DNA of 64,000 nt from assembly GCA_003241055.1 (NCBI GenBank), contig QFOD01000004.1, forward strand, positions 186,001-250,000. The letters are read 5' to 3'. This stretch comes from Roseateles depolymerans (GTDB lineage: Bacteria; Pseudomonadota; Gammaproteobacteria; Burkholderiales; Burkholderiaceae_C). Every line of letters begins with the position of its first letter. Within the stretch, counting starts at the first letter, position 1. The position numbers were made by a program, and so were the translations under genes. The notes under the pieces were generated by a model. That model had not been told where the DNA came from and searched no databases. It saw nothing but the letters and a program-made list of their open reading frames with translations. This document shows, in pieces, positions 35,474 to 44,198 of the stretch.

Positions 35474-36642
35474 GGGGTGGCTCCAGGGCCGGTGTTGCGG
35501 TATTCGAACAGGCGGTTGGCGGCCTCGCCGCTGCTGGCGAAGGGACGCCTGGCGGTGCTGGCCGTCCAGGGCTTGAGATGCGCGCCCAGCTCGCAGTCGC
35601 GCACGACGGCCAGGCCGTTCGGGCTGGGGTTGGCACTGCTGCCGGCCTGCCAGGCGCCGGGCTTCACGCCCGCATCCCAGGCCCGGCCCAGCGCCACGCT
35701 GGCGGGGGCCACGCCGGGCTCGGCCTGCCAGCGGCTGTGGGTCACCAGCAAACCCTGACCCTGGGCGGCGGCCGTGCTGGGCGCCAGCGTGATCCCGCCC
35801 TGGCCGGGCGCGCGCCGGCCGGCACGGGCCAGCAGCGTGCTGTGGCTGATGACCAGCGTGGCGTCACCGAACACATAGTCCACGTCGCCGGCCACCAGGC
35901 TGTCGCGCAGCAGCTGGCGGGCCGGGCCGGGCGTGCTGCCGCGGCGGGCGTAGAGCGTGTCCTGGTGGCCCCAGAGCTGCACGTCGTGCAGCAGCAGGCG
36001 GTCGCCGGCCAGCGTCAGCGCCACGGCCTGGGCGCCGCCGGCTTCGCCCGCGCCGGCGGGGTAGCCCTGGCCGGCGCGCACGCCGTCCAGCGCGTCGTTG
36101 GCGATGCTGAGGTGGGCCAGTACCAGGTCTTGCGTGTCCACGATGACGCTGCTGCTGCCCGCCGTGCCGTGGGTGGCGACGCCGGCGCTGCCGGGCAGGC
36201 AGGGGTGGGCGGCCTGGCCGGGCGGCAGCGGCAGCGCGTTGTAGCGGCCGTCCACCAGGCGCACGGCGGACGGCTGGCCGGGCACGCCGATCAGCGCCAG
36301 CGGTGCCTTGTTCAGCAGGCACAGCGGGCCGCGGTACTCGCCCGGCGCGAGGCGGATCAGCCAGCGCCGGCCGGCCGGCCCCTGGCCGGCGGCGGGCGCG
36401 CGGTCCAGCGCGGCCTGCAGCGAGTCGCCGGGGCGCACCCACTGGTCGGGCGGCTGCGCGGCCAGGTTCGCCAGCTCGGCAGCCGACAGCGGCTGCCAGC
36501 TGCCCAGGTAGGCCGCCTCGGTGTGGCGGGCGGCCTCGGCATCGCTGAGCTGGGGTCGGGTCGTGCCCCAGGCGGGCGCGGCCGTCAGCACCAGGGCCAT
36601 CTGCACCAGGGCCACGGGGAGACCGGCCAGGCGAAGGTTCAC
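35470..36642 (-). CDS. pectinesterase, CE8 family
   Basis: 390 aa from a GTG start that overlaps the ogl stop (GTGA). Signal peptide LPVALVQMALVLTAAPAWG. The catalytic motifs GHQDTLY and, 27 residues further, AGDVDYVFG give the two active-site aspartates of the parallel beta-helix methylesterase family. It removes methyl groups from pectin so that pectate lyases can act. The first ~60 mature residues (SDAEAARHTEAAYLGSWQPL) form an extra N-terminal segment not seen in minimal CE8 enzymes. The longer frame to 37134 is a shadow of ogl. Confidence 0.88.
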   Translation of the reverse strand: MNLRLAGLPVALVQMALVLTAAPAWGTTRPQLSDAEAARHTEAAYLGSWQPLSAAELANLAAQPPDQWVRPGDSLQAALDRAPAAGQGPAGRRWLIRLAPGEYRGPLCLLNKAPLALIGVPGQPSAVRLVDGRYNALPLPPGQAAHPCLPGSAGVATHGTAGSSSVIVDTQDLVLAHLSIANDALDGVRAGQGYPAGAGEAGGAQAVALTLAGDRLLLHDVQLWGHQDTLYARRGSTPGPARQLLRDSLVAGDVDYVFGDATLVISHSTLLARAGRRAPGQGGITLAPSTAAAQGQGLLVTHSRWQAEPGVAPASVALGRAWDAGVKPGAWQAGSSANPSPNGLAVVRDCELGAHLKPWTASTARRPFASSGEAANRLFEYRNTGPGATP

Positions 36643-37796
36643 AGCGTGGCCAGGTAGAGCGCCGGCTCGCCCTCGGCGTCGCAGCTGTAGAGCACCTGGC
36701 GCTCGTCCGGCGTGAAGCTGGGGTGGGGGTGGGTGACCTGGCGGCTGTCCTTGTAGACGCCCCAGCTGCTGTCGTGCCGCGCGATGGGCCGGGTCGTGCC
36801 GGCCTGCAGGTCGAACAGGTGCAGGTAGGGGTCGCCGGTCAGCATCTCGTTGCTGGCCGCGCTGTCGCCGCTGGCCTTGCCGCAGCCGTCGCCCACCAGC
36901 AGCGTGCCGGTGTGGTTGCTCATCAGGTGGGAGCAGGGCGGCATGGTGGTCAGCACGCGGTTTTGCAGCGTGACCGGGTCCAGGCTGCAGATCCAGCGTT
37001 CCGGCGCGTCGTGGCGGTAGCTGACGTAGATCATTGCGCTGCCGTCGGGCACCCAGAACTCGTGGGTGCAGCTCTCGCCGGCCTCGTGCGCCTTGCCGCA
37101 GCGGCGGTTGGCCCCGTCTTCGTCGATGAACCACATGCGCGCGTCGATCAGGTCGTGCGGGCCCTCGTGGCAGTAGGCCACGGTGTGGTCGTCAAAGGGC
37201 CGGTACTGCGGGTGGCCCAGCCAGCCGCGCTGCTCCAGGATGACGCTGCGCTGGCCGGTTTGCAGATCCACGCTGAAGAGCCGGCACAGCGGCTTCCTGT
37301 GGAACATGTCGTTGAACTTCTGCCAGGTGTTCAGCGGGAACCAGTCGTCGGCCGCGATCTCGATGCCGACCATCTTGGTGCAGGCGCTGTTGCTGACCCA
37401 GGTGCCATAGCCGACCCAGCCCTCGGGCACGACGTAGACCACCTCCTCCTGCAGCGTGGCCAGGTCCAGGCGTATCAGTCGGCGCTCGGCGCGCACGAAA
37501 TAGAGGAAGCGGTCGTCGGGGCTGAGGAAGCCGCCGAAGGTGTTCTCGCCGGCGCCGTCGGTCAGCTGGGTGGCTACCTGGGTGTCCAGGTCCAGCAGGT
37601 GGTAGTTCCAGTTTGGGCTGGGCTGGGGGCCGAACTCGCCGGCGAACAGCAGCTTGCTGCCGTCGTTTGTGAAGCACTTCTGGTAGAAGTAATTGCGGTG
37701 ACAGGTGTTGCTCAGCGGGGTGAGGCGGGTGACGCGGGCACCGGTGTCGGCGTCCTCGCGGGTGACGAACTGGAACTGGCGTTCGGTGGCTTTCAT
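36639..37796 (-). CDS. ogl: oligogalacturonate lyase, PL22 family
   Basis: 385 aa without a signal peptide, consistent with cytoplasmic action on imported oligogalacturonides. It is a seven-bladed beta-propeller type sequence with the family histidines in SNTCHRNYFYQKCFTNDGSK, AYCHEGPHDLIDARMWFIDE and THEFWVPDGSAMIYVSYRHD. It splits unsaturated and saturated di- and oligogalacturonates to monomers for KduI. It lies 8 nt after the binding-protein gene of the transporter and overlaps the pectinesterase start. Confidence 0.93.
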   Translation of the reverse strand: MKATERQFQFVTREDADTGARVTRLTPLSNTCHRNYFYQKCFTNDGSKLLFAGEFGPQPSPNWNYHLLDLDTQVATQLTDGAGENTFGGFLSPDDRFLYFVRAERRLIRLDLATLQEEVVYVVPEGWVGYGTWVSNSACTKMVGIEIAADDWFPLNTWQKFNDMFHRKPLCRLFSVDLQTGQRSVILEQRGWLGHPQYRPFDDHTVAYCHEGPHDLIDARMWFIDEDGANRRCGKAHEAGESCTHEFWVPDGSAMIYVSYRHDAPERWICSLDPVTLQNRVLTTMPPCSHLMSNHTGTLLVGDGCGKASGDSAASNEMLTGDPYLHLFDLQAGTTRPIARHDSSWGVYKDSRQVTHPHPSFTPDERQVLYSCDAEGEPALYLATL

Positions 37797-37804
37797 GAGT
37801 GGCC

Positions 37805-39097
37805 TTACTGGATGCGTTGCAGCAGCGCGTTGCCTTCGTCCACCAGGCGGCGGGCGGCTTCGGCGTCGCTGGTCTTGCCGTAGGCGATGGTCTCGAAGAC
37901 CTCGCGCATGAATTTCTGGAAGCGGGCGTGTTCGAACAGCGGCGCCGGGCGGCGCAGCCGGCCGGCATCGCGCTGGGCCTGGATCTGCGCATGCGCGGCG
38001 AGCTCGAGCGGCGGCAGGCCGCCCTGGGCCTGCAGCATGGCCAGCGAGCTTCTCGCGCTGGGCAGGCCGCGGGTGCGGCCGAGGATGCGCGCGGCCTCGG
38101 GGTCGGTCAGCAGGAAGTTCATCAGCTGCGCGGCCAAGGCAGGCTGGCGGCTGTTGCGGCCCAGCGCATACATCACGGTGGGCCGGCCGAACAGGCCGCT
38201 GTCGCTGCTGTCCGGCAGCGTGGGGAAGCTGCCCAGCGCCAGCTTCTCGCCTTTGGCCAGCGTGGAGGAGCGCAGGCCGATGACCGAGTCCCAGGTGTAG
38301 TTGCCGGCCCAGCGGCCGGCCACCCAGTCGGGCTGCTGCTCGGTGGGCTTCTCGGCGCCGCCCAGGGAGGCGCGCAGCGGCAGCGGCGTCGCCACATGGG
38401 TGTCCACCAGCCGTCGGTAGGTGCGCACCCAGTCGTGCGCGGCACTGACGCTCATCGCGATGCGCGGCTTGTCCGGGTCGACGAAGGGCGTGCCGTGGCG
38501 CTGCTGGATGTAGCTTTGCGCCAGCAGGATCATGTCGTAGAGCTCGCCGTCCAGCGGGAAGGCGCTATCGCCCAGGCGCGAGCGGAAGGCGGCGCCGGAG
38601 GCGAACAGCTCCTCCCAGGTCTGCGGCAGCGGCAGGCCGGCGCGCTGGAAGGCGCTCTGGTTCCACAGGAAGACCCGGGCCGTGAACGAGGTGGGCAGGG
38701 CGTTGAGCTTGCCGGCCACACGGCCGTAGGCGAGATCGTCGTCGTCGAACTGATCCAGCGCCAGTTCGCGGGCATGCGCGTTCAGGTCGGTGAAGCCGTT
38801 GCCACGCTTGCTGAACATGGCCAGCCAGGCCCAGTTGATCTGCATCAGGTCGGGCTCGGAACGCCCGGCGATCTGCGTGGTCAGGCGCTCCAGGTAGCCC
38901 GAGAAGCCCATGTACTCGGCCTTCACGCGCACGCCGTGGCGCTGCTCGAAGACCTTCAGCGCGGCGAGCGTGGCCTGGTGGCGGCCGGCGCCACCCCACC
39001 AGGCAAAGCGCAGCACCGGCTGGCCCTGGGCGTGGATGAAGGGGGCGGCCAGCGCGGCGGCGCCGCTGGCCAGCAGGGTGCGGCGGGGCAGCATCAT
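37805..39097 (-). CDS. togB: extracellular solute-binding protein of the oligogalacturonide ABC transporter (TogB-like)
   Basis: 430 aa, family 1 binding protein: signal LPRRTLLASGAAALAAPFIH (RRTLL, possibly Tat), then PVLRFAWWGGAGRHQATLAA, LERLTTQIAGRSEPDLMQIN and the SDSGLFGRPTVMYALGRNSR region. The TogB name rests on position between togA and ogl; binding of oligogalacturonides is inferred. Start ATG 39097 overlaps the ATPase stop (ATGA); a long in-frame extension through the transporter genes is not coding. Confidence 0.88.
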   Translation of the reverse strand: MMLPRRTLLASGAAALAAPFIHAQGQPVLRFAWWGGAGRHQATLAALKVFEQRHGVRVKAEYMGFSGYLERLTTQIAGRSEPDLMQINWAWLAMFSKRGNGFTDLNAHARELALDQFDDDDLAYGRVAGKLNALPTSFTARVFLWNQSAFQRAGLPLPQTWEELFASGAAFRSRLGDSAFPLDGELYDMILLAQSYIQQRHGTPFVDPDKPRIAMSVSAAHDWVRTYRRLVDTHVATPLPLRASLGGAEKPTEQQPDWVAGRWAGNYTWDSVIGLRSSTLAKGEKLALGSFPTLPDSSDSGLFGRPTVMYALGRNSRQPALAAQLMNFLLTDPEAARILGRTRGLPSARSSLAMLQAQGGLPPLELAAHAQIQAQRDAGRLRRPAPLFEHARFQKFMREVFETIAYGKTSDAEAARRLVDEGNALLQRIQ

Positions 39098-40200
39098 GCG
39101 AGCAGCGTGTGGCCGGCCTCGTCGGCCGTGAACAGGTGGGCGTGGGCCATCTGCAGGTGGAAGGCCTCGCGGCTGCCGCGCGGCAGGGCGGCCAGTGCCG
39201 CGCCTTCCTCGGCGCCGACGCGGGCGGTCAGCGCCACGCCGCCCAGGTCCAGGTAGGCGTAGACCTCGGAGCCCATGTGCTCGCAGAACTTCAGCGTCGC
39301 CTCCACCGCCACGCTGCCGGGCCGGGCGCTGCGCGTGATGTGCTCGGGCCGCAGGCCGAACTGCACATCTCCCTCGGGCAGGGTGCCGAAGCGGCCGGCC
39401 GGCAGCGCCAGGCGGGCGCCGCCCAGCTCGACCTCGCCGCCCTGCTGGCGGGCCGGCGCGATGTTCATCTCGGGCGAGCCGATGAAGCTGGCGACGAAGG
39501 CGTTGGCCGGGCGGTCGTACAGCGCGGTGGGCGTATCGACCTGCTGGATCACGCCGGCCTTGAGCACGCAGATGCGCTCGCCCATGGTCATGGCCTCGGT
39601 CTGGTCGTGTGTGACGTAGATGGTGGTGGCAGGCTGGCCGGCCTCGCGCAGCGAGCGGTGCAGCTCGGTCAGGCGCACCCGCATCGCGGCGCGCAGCTTG
39701 GCGTCGAGGTTGGACAGCGGCTCGTCGAATAAAAAGACGTCGGGCTTCTTGACGATGGCGCGGCCCACGGCCACGCGCTGGGCCTGGCCGCCGCTGAGCT
39801 GCTTGGGGTAGCGCTCCAGCAGGTGCTCCATCTCCAGCAGCTGGGCGGCGTGGCGCACGCGGCGGTCCAGGTCGGCCTTGGGCGTCCTGGCCAGCTTGAG
39901 GCCGAAGGCGAGGTTGTCGTAGACCGTCATGTGCGGGTAGAGCGCGTAGTTCTGGAACACCATCGCGATGCCGCGCGCCTTGGGCGGCAGGTCGTTGACC
40001 GCGCGGCCGGCGATGTGCAGCTCGCCGCCGCTGATGGACTCCAGCCCCGCCACCATGCGCAGCAGCGTGGACTTGGCGCAGCCCGAGGGGCCGACGAAGA
40101 CCATGAACTCGCCGTCGCGCACGTCGAGATCGACGCCGTGCACGGCCTTGAAACCATTGGGATAGGTCTTCTCGACCTTGCGCAGGGAAACAGCGGCCAT
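39094..40200 (-). CDS. togA: ABC transporter ATP-binding protein, MalK/UgpC type (TogA-like)
   Basis: 368 aa. Signature LSGGQAQRVAVGRAIVKKPD, Walker B VFLFDEPLSNLD and the H-loop YVTHDQTEAM are intact, and a C-terminal OB-type regulatory domain is present. Walker A reads GPSGCAKST, with Ala42 in place of the usual second Gly, an unusual change that may alter nucleotide binding or may be natural in this subgroup. It energises uptake with the two permeases upstream. The gap from togN is 3 nt. Confidence 0.92.
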   Translation of the reverse strand: MAAVSLRKVEKTYPNGFKAVHGVDLDVRDGEFMVFVGPSGCAKSTLLRMVAGLESISGGELHIAGRAVNDLPPKARGIAMVFQNYALYPHMTVYDNLAFGLKLARTPKADLDRRVRHAAQLLEMEHLLERYPKQLSGGQAQRVAVGRAIVKKPDVFLFDEPLSNLDAKLRAAMRVRLTELHRSLREAGQPATTIYVTHDQTEAMTMGERICVLKAGVIQQVDTPTALYDRPANAFVASFIGSPEMNIAPARQQGGEVELGGARLALPAGRFGTLPEGDVQFGLRPEHITRSARPGSVAVEATLKFCEHMGSEVYAYLDLGGVALTARVGAEEGAALAALPRGSREAFHLQMAHAHLFTADEAGHTLLA

Positions 40201-40203
40201 GAC

Positions 40204-41097
40204 TCAACCCTTGACGCCACTGGAGGTGGCGCCTTCGATGAAATGCTTCTGCGCGGCGAAGAACACCGCGATGGAGGGGATCAGCGCGACTACGGAGATC
40301 GCGATGACATTGGCCCACTCGACCTCCTCGGTCGCGCCAATGCTCATCTTGAGCGCCAGGCTGACCGGGTAGTTCTCGACGGACGAGAGATAGATCAGCG
40401 GGCCCATGAAGTCGTTCATCGTCCAGATGAACTGGAATACGACCACGCTGATGATGGCCGGCTTGAGCAGCGGCACGATGATGTGCCAGAGCAGCTGCAG
40501 CGGGTTGCAGCCGTCGATCAGCGCGGCCTCCTCCATGTCGCGCGGGATGCCGCGCAGGAACTGCACCAGCATGAACACGAAGAAGGTGTCGGTGGCGAAG
40601 GCCGAGGGCACGATCAGCGGCAGGTAGCTGTCCAGCCAGCCCAGCTCGCGGAACACCAGGTACTGCGGCAGCCGCAGCACGATCAGCGGCAGCATCATCG
40701 TGCCGACCATGATGCCGAACAGCATCTTGCGGCCCCAGAACTCGAAGCGCGCGAACGCATAGGCCACCAGCACGCAGGAGATCACCGTCACGATGATGCG
40801 CGGGATGGTGATCAGGAAGCTGTTCAGGAAGTAGGTCGCGAAGGTGTATTCGGTGCTGGTCTTCCAGCCCTTGGCATAGGCGTCCAGCGAGAAACGGTCC
40901 GGCCAGAAGCCGGCTGAAGCGAAGATCTCGCTGTTGGTCTTGAACGAGGCGCCCACCAGCCACAGCAGCGGGTAGAGCATCACGATGGCGGTGGCGGCCA
41001 GCGACAGGTAGCGCAGCCAGGGCGTGCCCTGCGGCGCACCCACCGGGCGCTCGTCAGCCGGCGCGTTGCGCGCGGGCGAAGCGGTGGTGGCACTCAT
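40204..41097 (-). CDS. togN: carbohydrate ABC permease (TogN-like)
   Basis: 297 aa with six predicted membrane segments, the first at about residues 30-50 (LSLAATAIVMLYPLLWLVGA). The cytoplasmic EAA loop EEAALIDGCNPLQLLWHIIV docks to the ATPase. The C-terminal end ALIPSIAVFFAAQKHFIEGA is typical of MalG-like permeases. It overlaps togM by 4 nt (ATGA). The sugar specificity is inferred from the pectin context. Confidence 0.92.
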   Translation of the reverse strand: MSATTASPARNAPADERPVGAPQGTPWLRYLSLAATAIVMLYPLLWLVGASFKTNSEIFASAGFWPDRFSLDAYAKGWKTSTEYTFATYFLNSFLITIPRIIVTVISCVLVAYAFARFEFWGRKMLFGIMVGTMMLPLIVLRLPQYLVFRELGWLDSYLPLIVPSAFATDTFFVFMLVQFLRGIPRDMEEAALIDGCNPLQLLWHIIVPLLKPAIISVVVFQFIWTMNDFMGPLIYLSSVENYPVSLALKMSIGATEEVEWANVIAISVVALIPSIAVFFAAQKHFIEGATSSGVKG

Positions 41098-41981
41098 CGG
41101 CGGCTTTCCTTTTCACCGGCATAGAACACCCAGTAGCGGCTGCTCCAGAACGAGAGGGCGGCCAGCGCGGCCACCAGCGCGAACAGCACCCAGGACAGCG
41201 CGGCGCCATAGCCCAGGTTGAAGAAGCGGAAGCTCTGGTCGTAGATGTAGAGCGCCAGCACGTAGGTGGAATGCAGCGGGCCGCCTTCGGTGATGAGGTA
41301 GGGGCCGTTGAACTCCTGGAAGGCATGCACCATCTGCATGATCAGGTTGAAGAAGATGACCGGCGTGATCAGCGGCACGGTGATCTTCCAGAACTGCTGA
41401 TTGGTGCTGGCGCCGTCGATCTCGGCGGCCTCGTACAGCGACTTCGGCACGTTCTGCAGCGCGGCCAGGAAGATCACGCAGGCCGAGCCGAACTGCCAGG
41501 TGAACAGCAGCACGATGGTCCACATCGAGTAGTGCTCGTCGGCCAGCCAGGGGATGGGCTCGAAGCCCAGCTTGCCCAGGATGATGTTGACCAGACCGTG
41601 CTTGGCGAACACGAAGCGCCACAGCACCGCCACCGCAATGGAGCCGCCCAGGATGGATGGGATGTAGAAGGCTGCGCGGAAGGCGTTGATGCCCCGGAGC
41701 TTGAAGTTCAGCACCTGGGCCACAACCAGCGCGAAGCCCACGCGCAGCGGCACGGCCAGCAGCGCGAAGGTCAGCGTCACACCCAGAGATTTGGTGAACA
41801 GCGGATCGCTGCCCAGCATCTCTTCGTAGTTGCGCAGCCCCACCCACTCGGGCGGGTCGATCAGGTCGTACTGCGTGAAGCTCAGTGCAAAGCTCATCAC
41901 GAAGGGGAAGAGCTTGAACAGCAGCACGCCCAGCACGAAGGGCAGCACAAACAGAAAACCGATTCTTTTGTTCTCGTACAT
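41094..41981 (-). CDS. togM: carbohydrate ABC permease (TogM-like)
   Basis: 295 aa, MalF-like: a first membrane segment IGFLFVLPFVLGVLLFKLFP, five more, and the EAA loop YEAAEIDGASTNQQFWKITV. It forms the inner-membrane channel with TogN. The order togM-togN-togA-togB is the same as in Dickeya and related enterobacteria, which supports oligogalacturonide transport. 142 nt with a repeat element separate it from kduD, so an internal promoter or partial termination is possible there. Confidence 0.92.
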   Translation of the reverse strand: MYENKRIGFLFVLPFVLGVLLFKLFPFVMSFALSFTQYDLIDPPEWVGLRNYEEMLGSDPLFTKSLGVTLTFALLAVPLRVGFALVVAQVLNFKLRGINAFRAAFYIPSILGGSIAVAVLWRFVFAKHGLVNIILGKLGFEPIPWLADEHYSMWTIVLLFTWQFGSACVIFLAALQNVPKSLYEAAEIDGASTNQQFWKITVPLITPVIFFNLIMQMVHAFQEFNGPYLITEGGPLHSTYVLALYIYDQSFRFFNLGYGAALSWVLFALVAALAALSFWSSRYWVFYAGEKESRR

Positions 41982-42054
41982 AGCTCACCGTGTCTCCGTC
42001 GGTGATTTTTATGAGTCCGCCGCGTCAGCCGGCGGATCATCCAGTGAAGCCGCA

Positions 42055-42123
42055 GAACCGGCTTCGCCGGGCTGCAGGCTTCGCCCCCTGGAGGGGGCGC
42101 GCGTCAGCACGTAGGGGGTGGGC
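42055..42123. repeat. Intergenic GC-rich repeat, copy 2, abutting the kduD stop codon
   Basis: On the minus strand the element begins GCCCACCCCCTACG in the base after the kduD TAG, contains GCCCCC-TCCA-GGGGGC and ends with a CCGGCGAAGCCGG hairpin. It matches copy 1 (2749-2822) in order of parts and in its position next to a stop codon, with diverged spacers. Confidence 0.6.
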
Positions 42124-42885
42124 CTATCTTGCCAACCAGCCGCCGTCAACGGCGACGGTATAACCGTTCACGTAATCGGAGGCCGGCGAGGCCAGGAACA
42201 CCACCGGGCCGGCGAGATCCTCGGGCAGGCCCCAGCGGCCGGCTGGGATGCGTTCGAGGATGGCCGCGTTGCGGTGCTCGTCGGCACGCAGCTGCGCCGT
42301 GTTGTTGGTGGCCATGTAGCCCGGCGCGATCGCGTTCACATTGATGCGGTGCTGGGCCCATTCGTTGGCCATCAGCCGCGTGATGCCCATCACGCCGCTC
42401 TTGCTGGCGGTGTAGGAGGGCACGCGGATGCCGCCCTGGAAGCTCAGCATGGACGCGATGTTGATGATCTTGCCGCCGCTGCCCTGGGCCATGTACTGCC
42501 TGGCCACGGCCTGGGACAGGAAGAACACCGACTTGAGGTTGAGGTCGATGACGTCGTCCCAGTCGGCCTCGGAGAACTTGATCGCGTCCTCGCGCCGGAT
42601 GATGCCGGCGTTGTTCACGAGGATGTGCACCGCGCCGTTCAGGGCCCTGGCCTGGGCGACCAGGTCGGGGATGCCGCTGACGTCGGCCAGGTTGGCGCGC
42701 AGGTCCAGGAAGCGGCGCCCCAACGACTCCACGACGCTGCGGGTCTCGCCCGGGTCCGACACATTGACGCCGACGACGTCGGCGCCGGCCTGTGCGAGCG
42801 CGGCCGCCATGCCCTGGCCCAGGCCGGTGTTGCAGCCGGTGACGATGGCCGTCTTGCCGGCCAGTTGGAAGTTGTCCAGCACCAT
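42124..42885 (-). CDS. kduD: 2-dehydro-3-deoxy-D-gluconate 5-dehydrogenase
   Basis: 253 aa SDR, the usual KduD length. Cofactor motif LAGKTAIVTGCNTGLGQGMA, NNAGIIRREDAIKFSEADWD (a KduD hallmark), INIASMLSFQGGIRVPSYTA with Y-x3-K in YTASKSG, and NAIAPGYMATNNTAQLRAD. It reduces 2,5-diketo-3-deoxygluconate to KDG after KduI. It lies 7 nt downstream of kduI. Confidence 0.95.
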   Translation of the reverse strand: MVLDNFQLAGKTAIVTGCNTGLGQGMAAALAQAGADVVGVNVSDPGETRSVVESLGRRFLDLRANLADVSGIPDLVAQARALNGAVHILVNNAGIIRREDAIKFSEADWDDVIDLNLKSVFFLSQAVARQYMAQGSGGKIINIASMLSFQGGIRVPSYTASKSGVMGITRLMANEWAQHRINVNAIAPGYMATNNTAQLRADEHRNAAILERIPAGRWGLPEDLAGPVVFLASPASDYVNGYTVAVDGGWLAR

Positions 42886-42892
42886 GGGGGCC

Positions 42893-43729
42893 TCAGCGCA
42901 GCGTGGTCATGGGCACGTGGTCCATGTCCTTGAAGACCTGGTTCTCGCCCACCATGCCCCAGATGAAGGTGTAGGCCTGGGTGCCCACGCCGGAGTGGAT
43001 GCTCCAGCTGGGGCTGATCACGGCCTGTTCGTTGCGCACCACCAGGTGGCGGGTCTCGGTGGGCTCGCCCAGCATGTGGAAGACCACCGCCTGCTCGCTC
43101 ATGTCGAAGTAGAAGTACACCTCCATGCGGCGCGCGTGCGTGTGGCAGGGCATGGTGTTCCACAGCGAGCCGGGCTCCAGCTGGGTCAGGCCCATCAGCA
43201 GCTGGCAGGTGGGCAGCACGTCGGGCACCAGGTATTTGTAGATGGTGCGGCGGTTGCTGGTTTCGGCGCTGCCCAGCGTCTCGGGGCTGGCCTGGGCCTG
43301 GGTGATCTTGCGCGTGGGGTAGCTGGTGTGGGCCGGCGCACTGTTGAAGTAGAGCTTGGCGGGCTGTTGCGGGTCCAGGCTCTCGAACACGATCTCGCGG
43401 GCGCCCTGGCCTACGTAGAGCGCCTCGCGCGGGCCGACCTCGTAGACCTGGGTGTCCACGGTCACGCGGGCGGCGCCGCCGATGTTGATCAGGCCCAGCT
43501 CGCGGCGCTGCAGGAAGAAGTCGGTGCCGGTGTGGCGGCCCAGCTCGGGCGAGAAGCGCACCGCCTGGCTCACCGGTTGGATGCCGCCCACGATGATGCG
43601 GTCGATCTGGCTGTAGGTGAGGGTGGCTTCGTCGGGGCGGAACATCGTCTCGACGAGGAACTGCTGGCGCAGTCCGGCGGTGTCTAGCGTGCGGGCGTGG
43701 TCGCTGTGGATGGGCTGGCGGATTTCCAT
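42893..43729 (-). CDS. kduI: 5-dehydro-4-deoxy-D-glucuronate isomerase
   Basis: 278 aa, identical in length to the E. coli enzyme. A cupin-like fold with metal ligands in NTMPCHTHARRMEVYFYFDM (HxH...E) and a later His in ISPSWSIHSGVG. It converts 4-deoxy-5-ketouronate, released by Ogl, to 2,5-diketo-3-deoxygluconate. AGGAG precedes ATG 43729; the longer frame to 43777 would include the operator region and is rejected. It is the first gene of the minus-strand pectin operon, and a KdgR-box-like palindrome lies 33 nt upstream. Confidence 0.95.
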   Translation of the reverse strand: MEIRQPIHSDHARTLDTAGLRQQFLVETMFRPDEATLTYSQIDRIIVGGIQPVSQAVRFSPELGRHTGTDFFLQRRELGLINIGGAARVTVDTQVYEVGPREALYVGQGAREIVFESLDPQQPAKLYFNSAPAHTSYPTRKITQAQASPETLGSAETSNRRTIYKYLVPDVLPTCQLLMGLTQLEPGSLWNTMPCHTHARRMEVYFYFDMSEQAVVFHMLGEPTETRHLVVRNEQAVISPSWSIHSGVGTQAYTFIWGMVGENQVFKDMDHVPMTTLR

Positions 43730-43761
43730 GATGTCTCCTGAGCGTCGTGTTGTGGGAAAGT

Positions 43762-43776
43762 TGAAACGCGGTTCCA
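43762..43776. promoter_or_regulatory. KdgR-box-like operator upstream of kduI
   Basis: TGAAAC-GCG-GTTCCA matches the recalled enterobacterial KdgR core TGAAAC-N3-GTTTCA with one mismatch. It is 33 nt before the kduI ATG, where a repressor could block transcription of the whole catabolic operon. Confidence 0.55.
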
Positions 43777-43839
43777 CTTCACGCGGCTGCCGGAGCTTAA
43801 GGCGGCCGAGAAGTGCTCGGAATCATGGTTTTCAATTAG

Positions 43840-43854
43840 TGAACCGCCGTTCCG
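43840..43854. promoter_or_regulatory. weaker second KdgR-box-like palindrome
   Basis: TGAACC-GCC-GTTCCG has three mismatches to TGAAAC-N3-GTTTCA but keeps the GAAC...GTTC symmetry. It lies 64 nt upstream of the better site, between kduI and the divergent TonB receptor gene, so it could serve either promoter. Confidence 0.3.
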
Positions 43855-43876
43855 AATTTTGAATCTTGCCTCTATC

Positions 43877-44198
43877 ATGCGTCGCAAGCCACCCCCAGGA
43901 TGCCGCCATGACGGCTCTGTCCATGACGGACGAGACCGGCAGCGACCCGGGGAAGGTGCGGTGCGACGCCTGATCGGGTCGCATCGATGACCCGGTTTCC
44001 ACGCCGAAGCGACGCATTGCCGTAAGCGTTGCCCGCCCCGATGGCCGCCTGCTGCGGCCGCCGGCCCCGAGATTGATGGGTGCCCTGCGAGCGCCCCGGC
44101 CCGAATGCCGCTGATGGATAGGCCACCAGCGGCACTGATCCTAGAACTGCCCGGACGCCCAGAGCGCCGAGGCGGTCAGAGCGCCAGGAGACAACACC
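43877..44198. other. divergent intergenic region between kduI and the TonB receptor gene
   Basis: No gene is supported. A 21-codon ORF (43908-43973, starting MTALSMTDETGS) has AGGA upstream but no recognisable product and could be a leader ORF or chance. CAGGAGA 9 nt before 44199 is the ribosome site of the receptor gene. No clear sigma-70 promoter was found. Confidence 0.4.

Noticed and set aside
39098..40963. N-terminal extension of the solute-binding protein frame across the ATPase and permease genes
   Set aside because: The frame is open by chance; the true protein begins at the signal peptide at 39097 and the extension is a shadow of the transporter genes.
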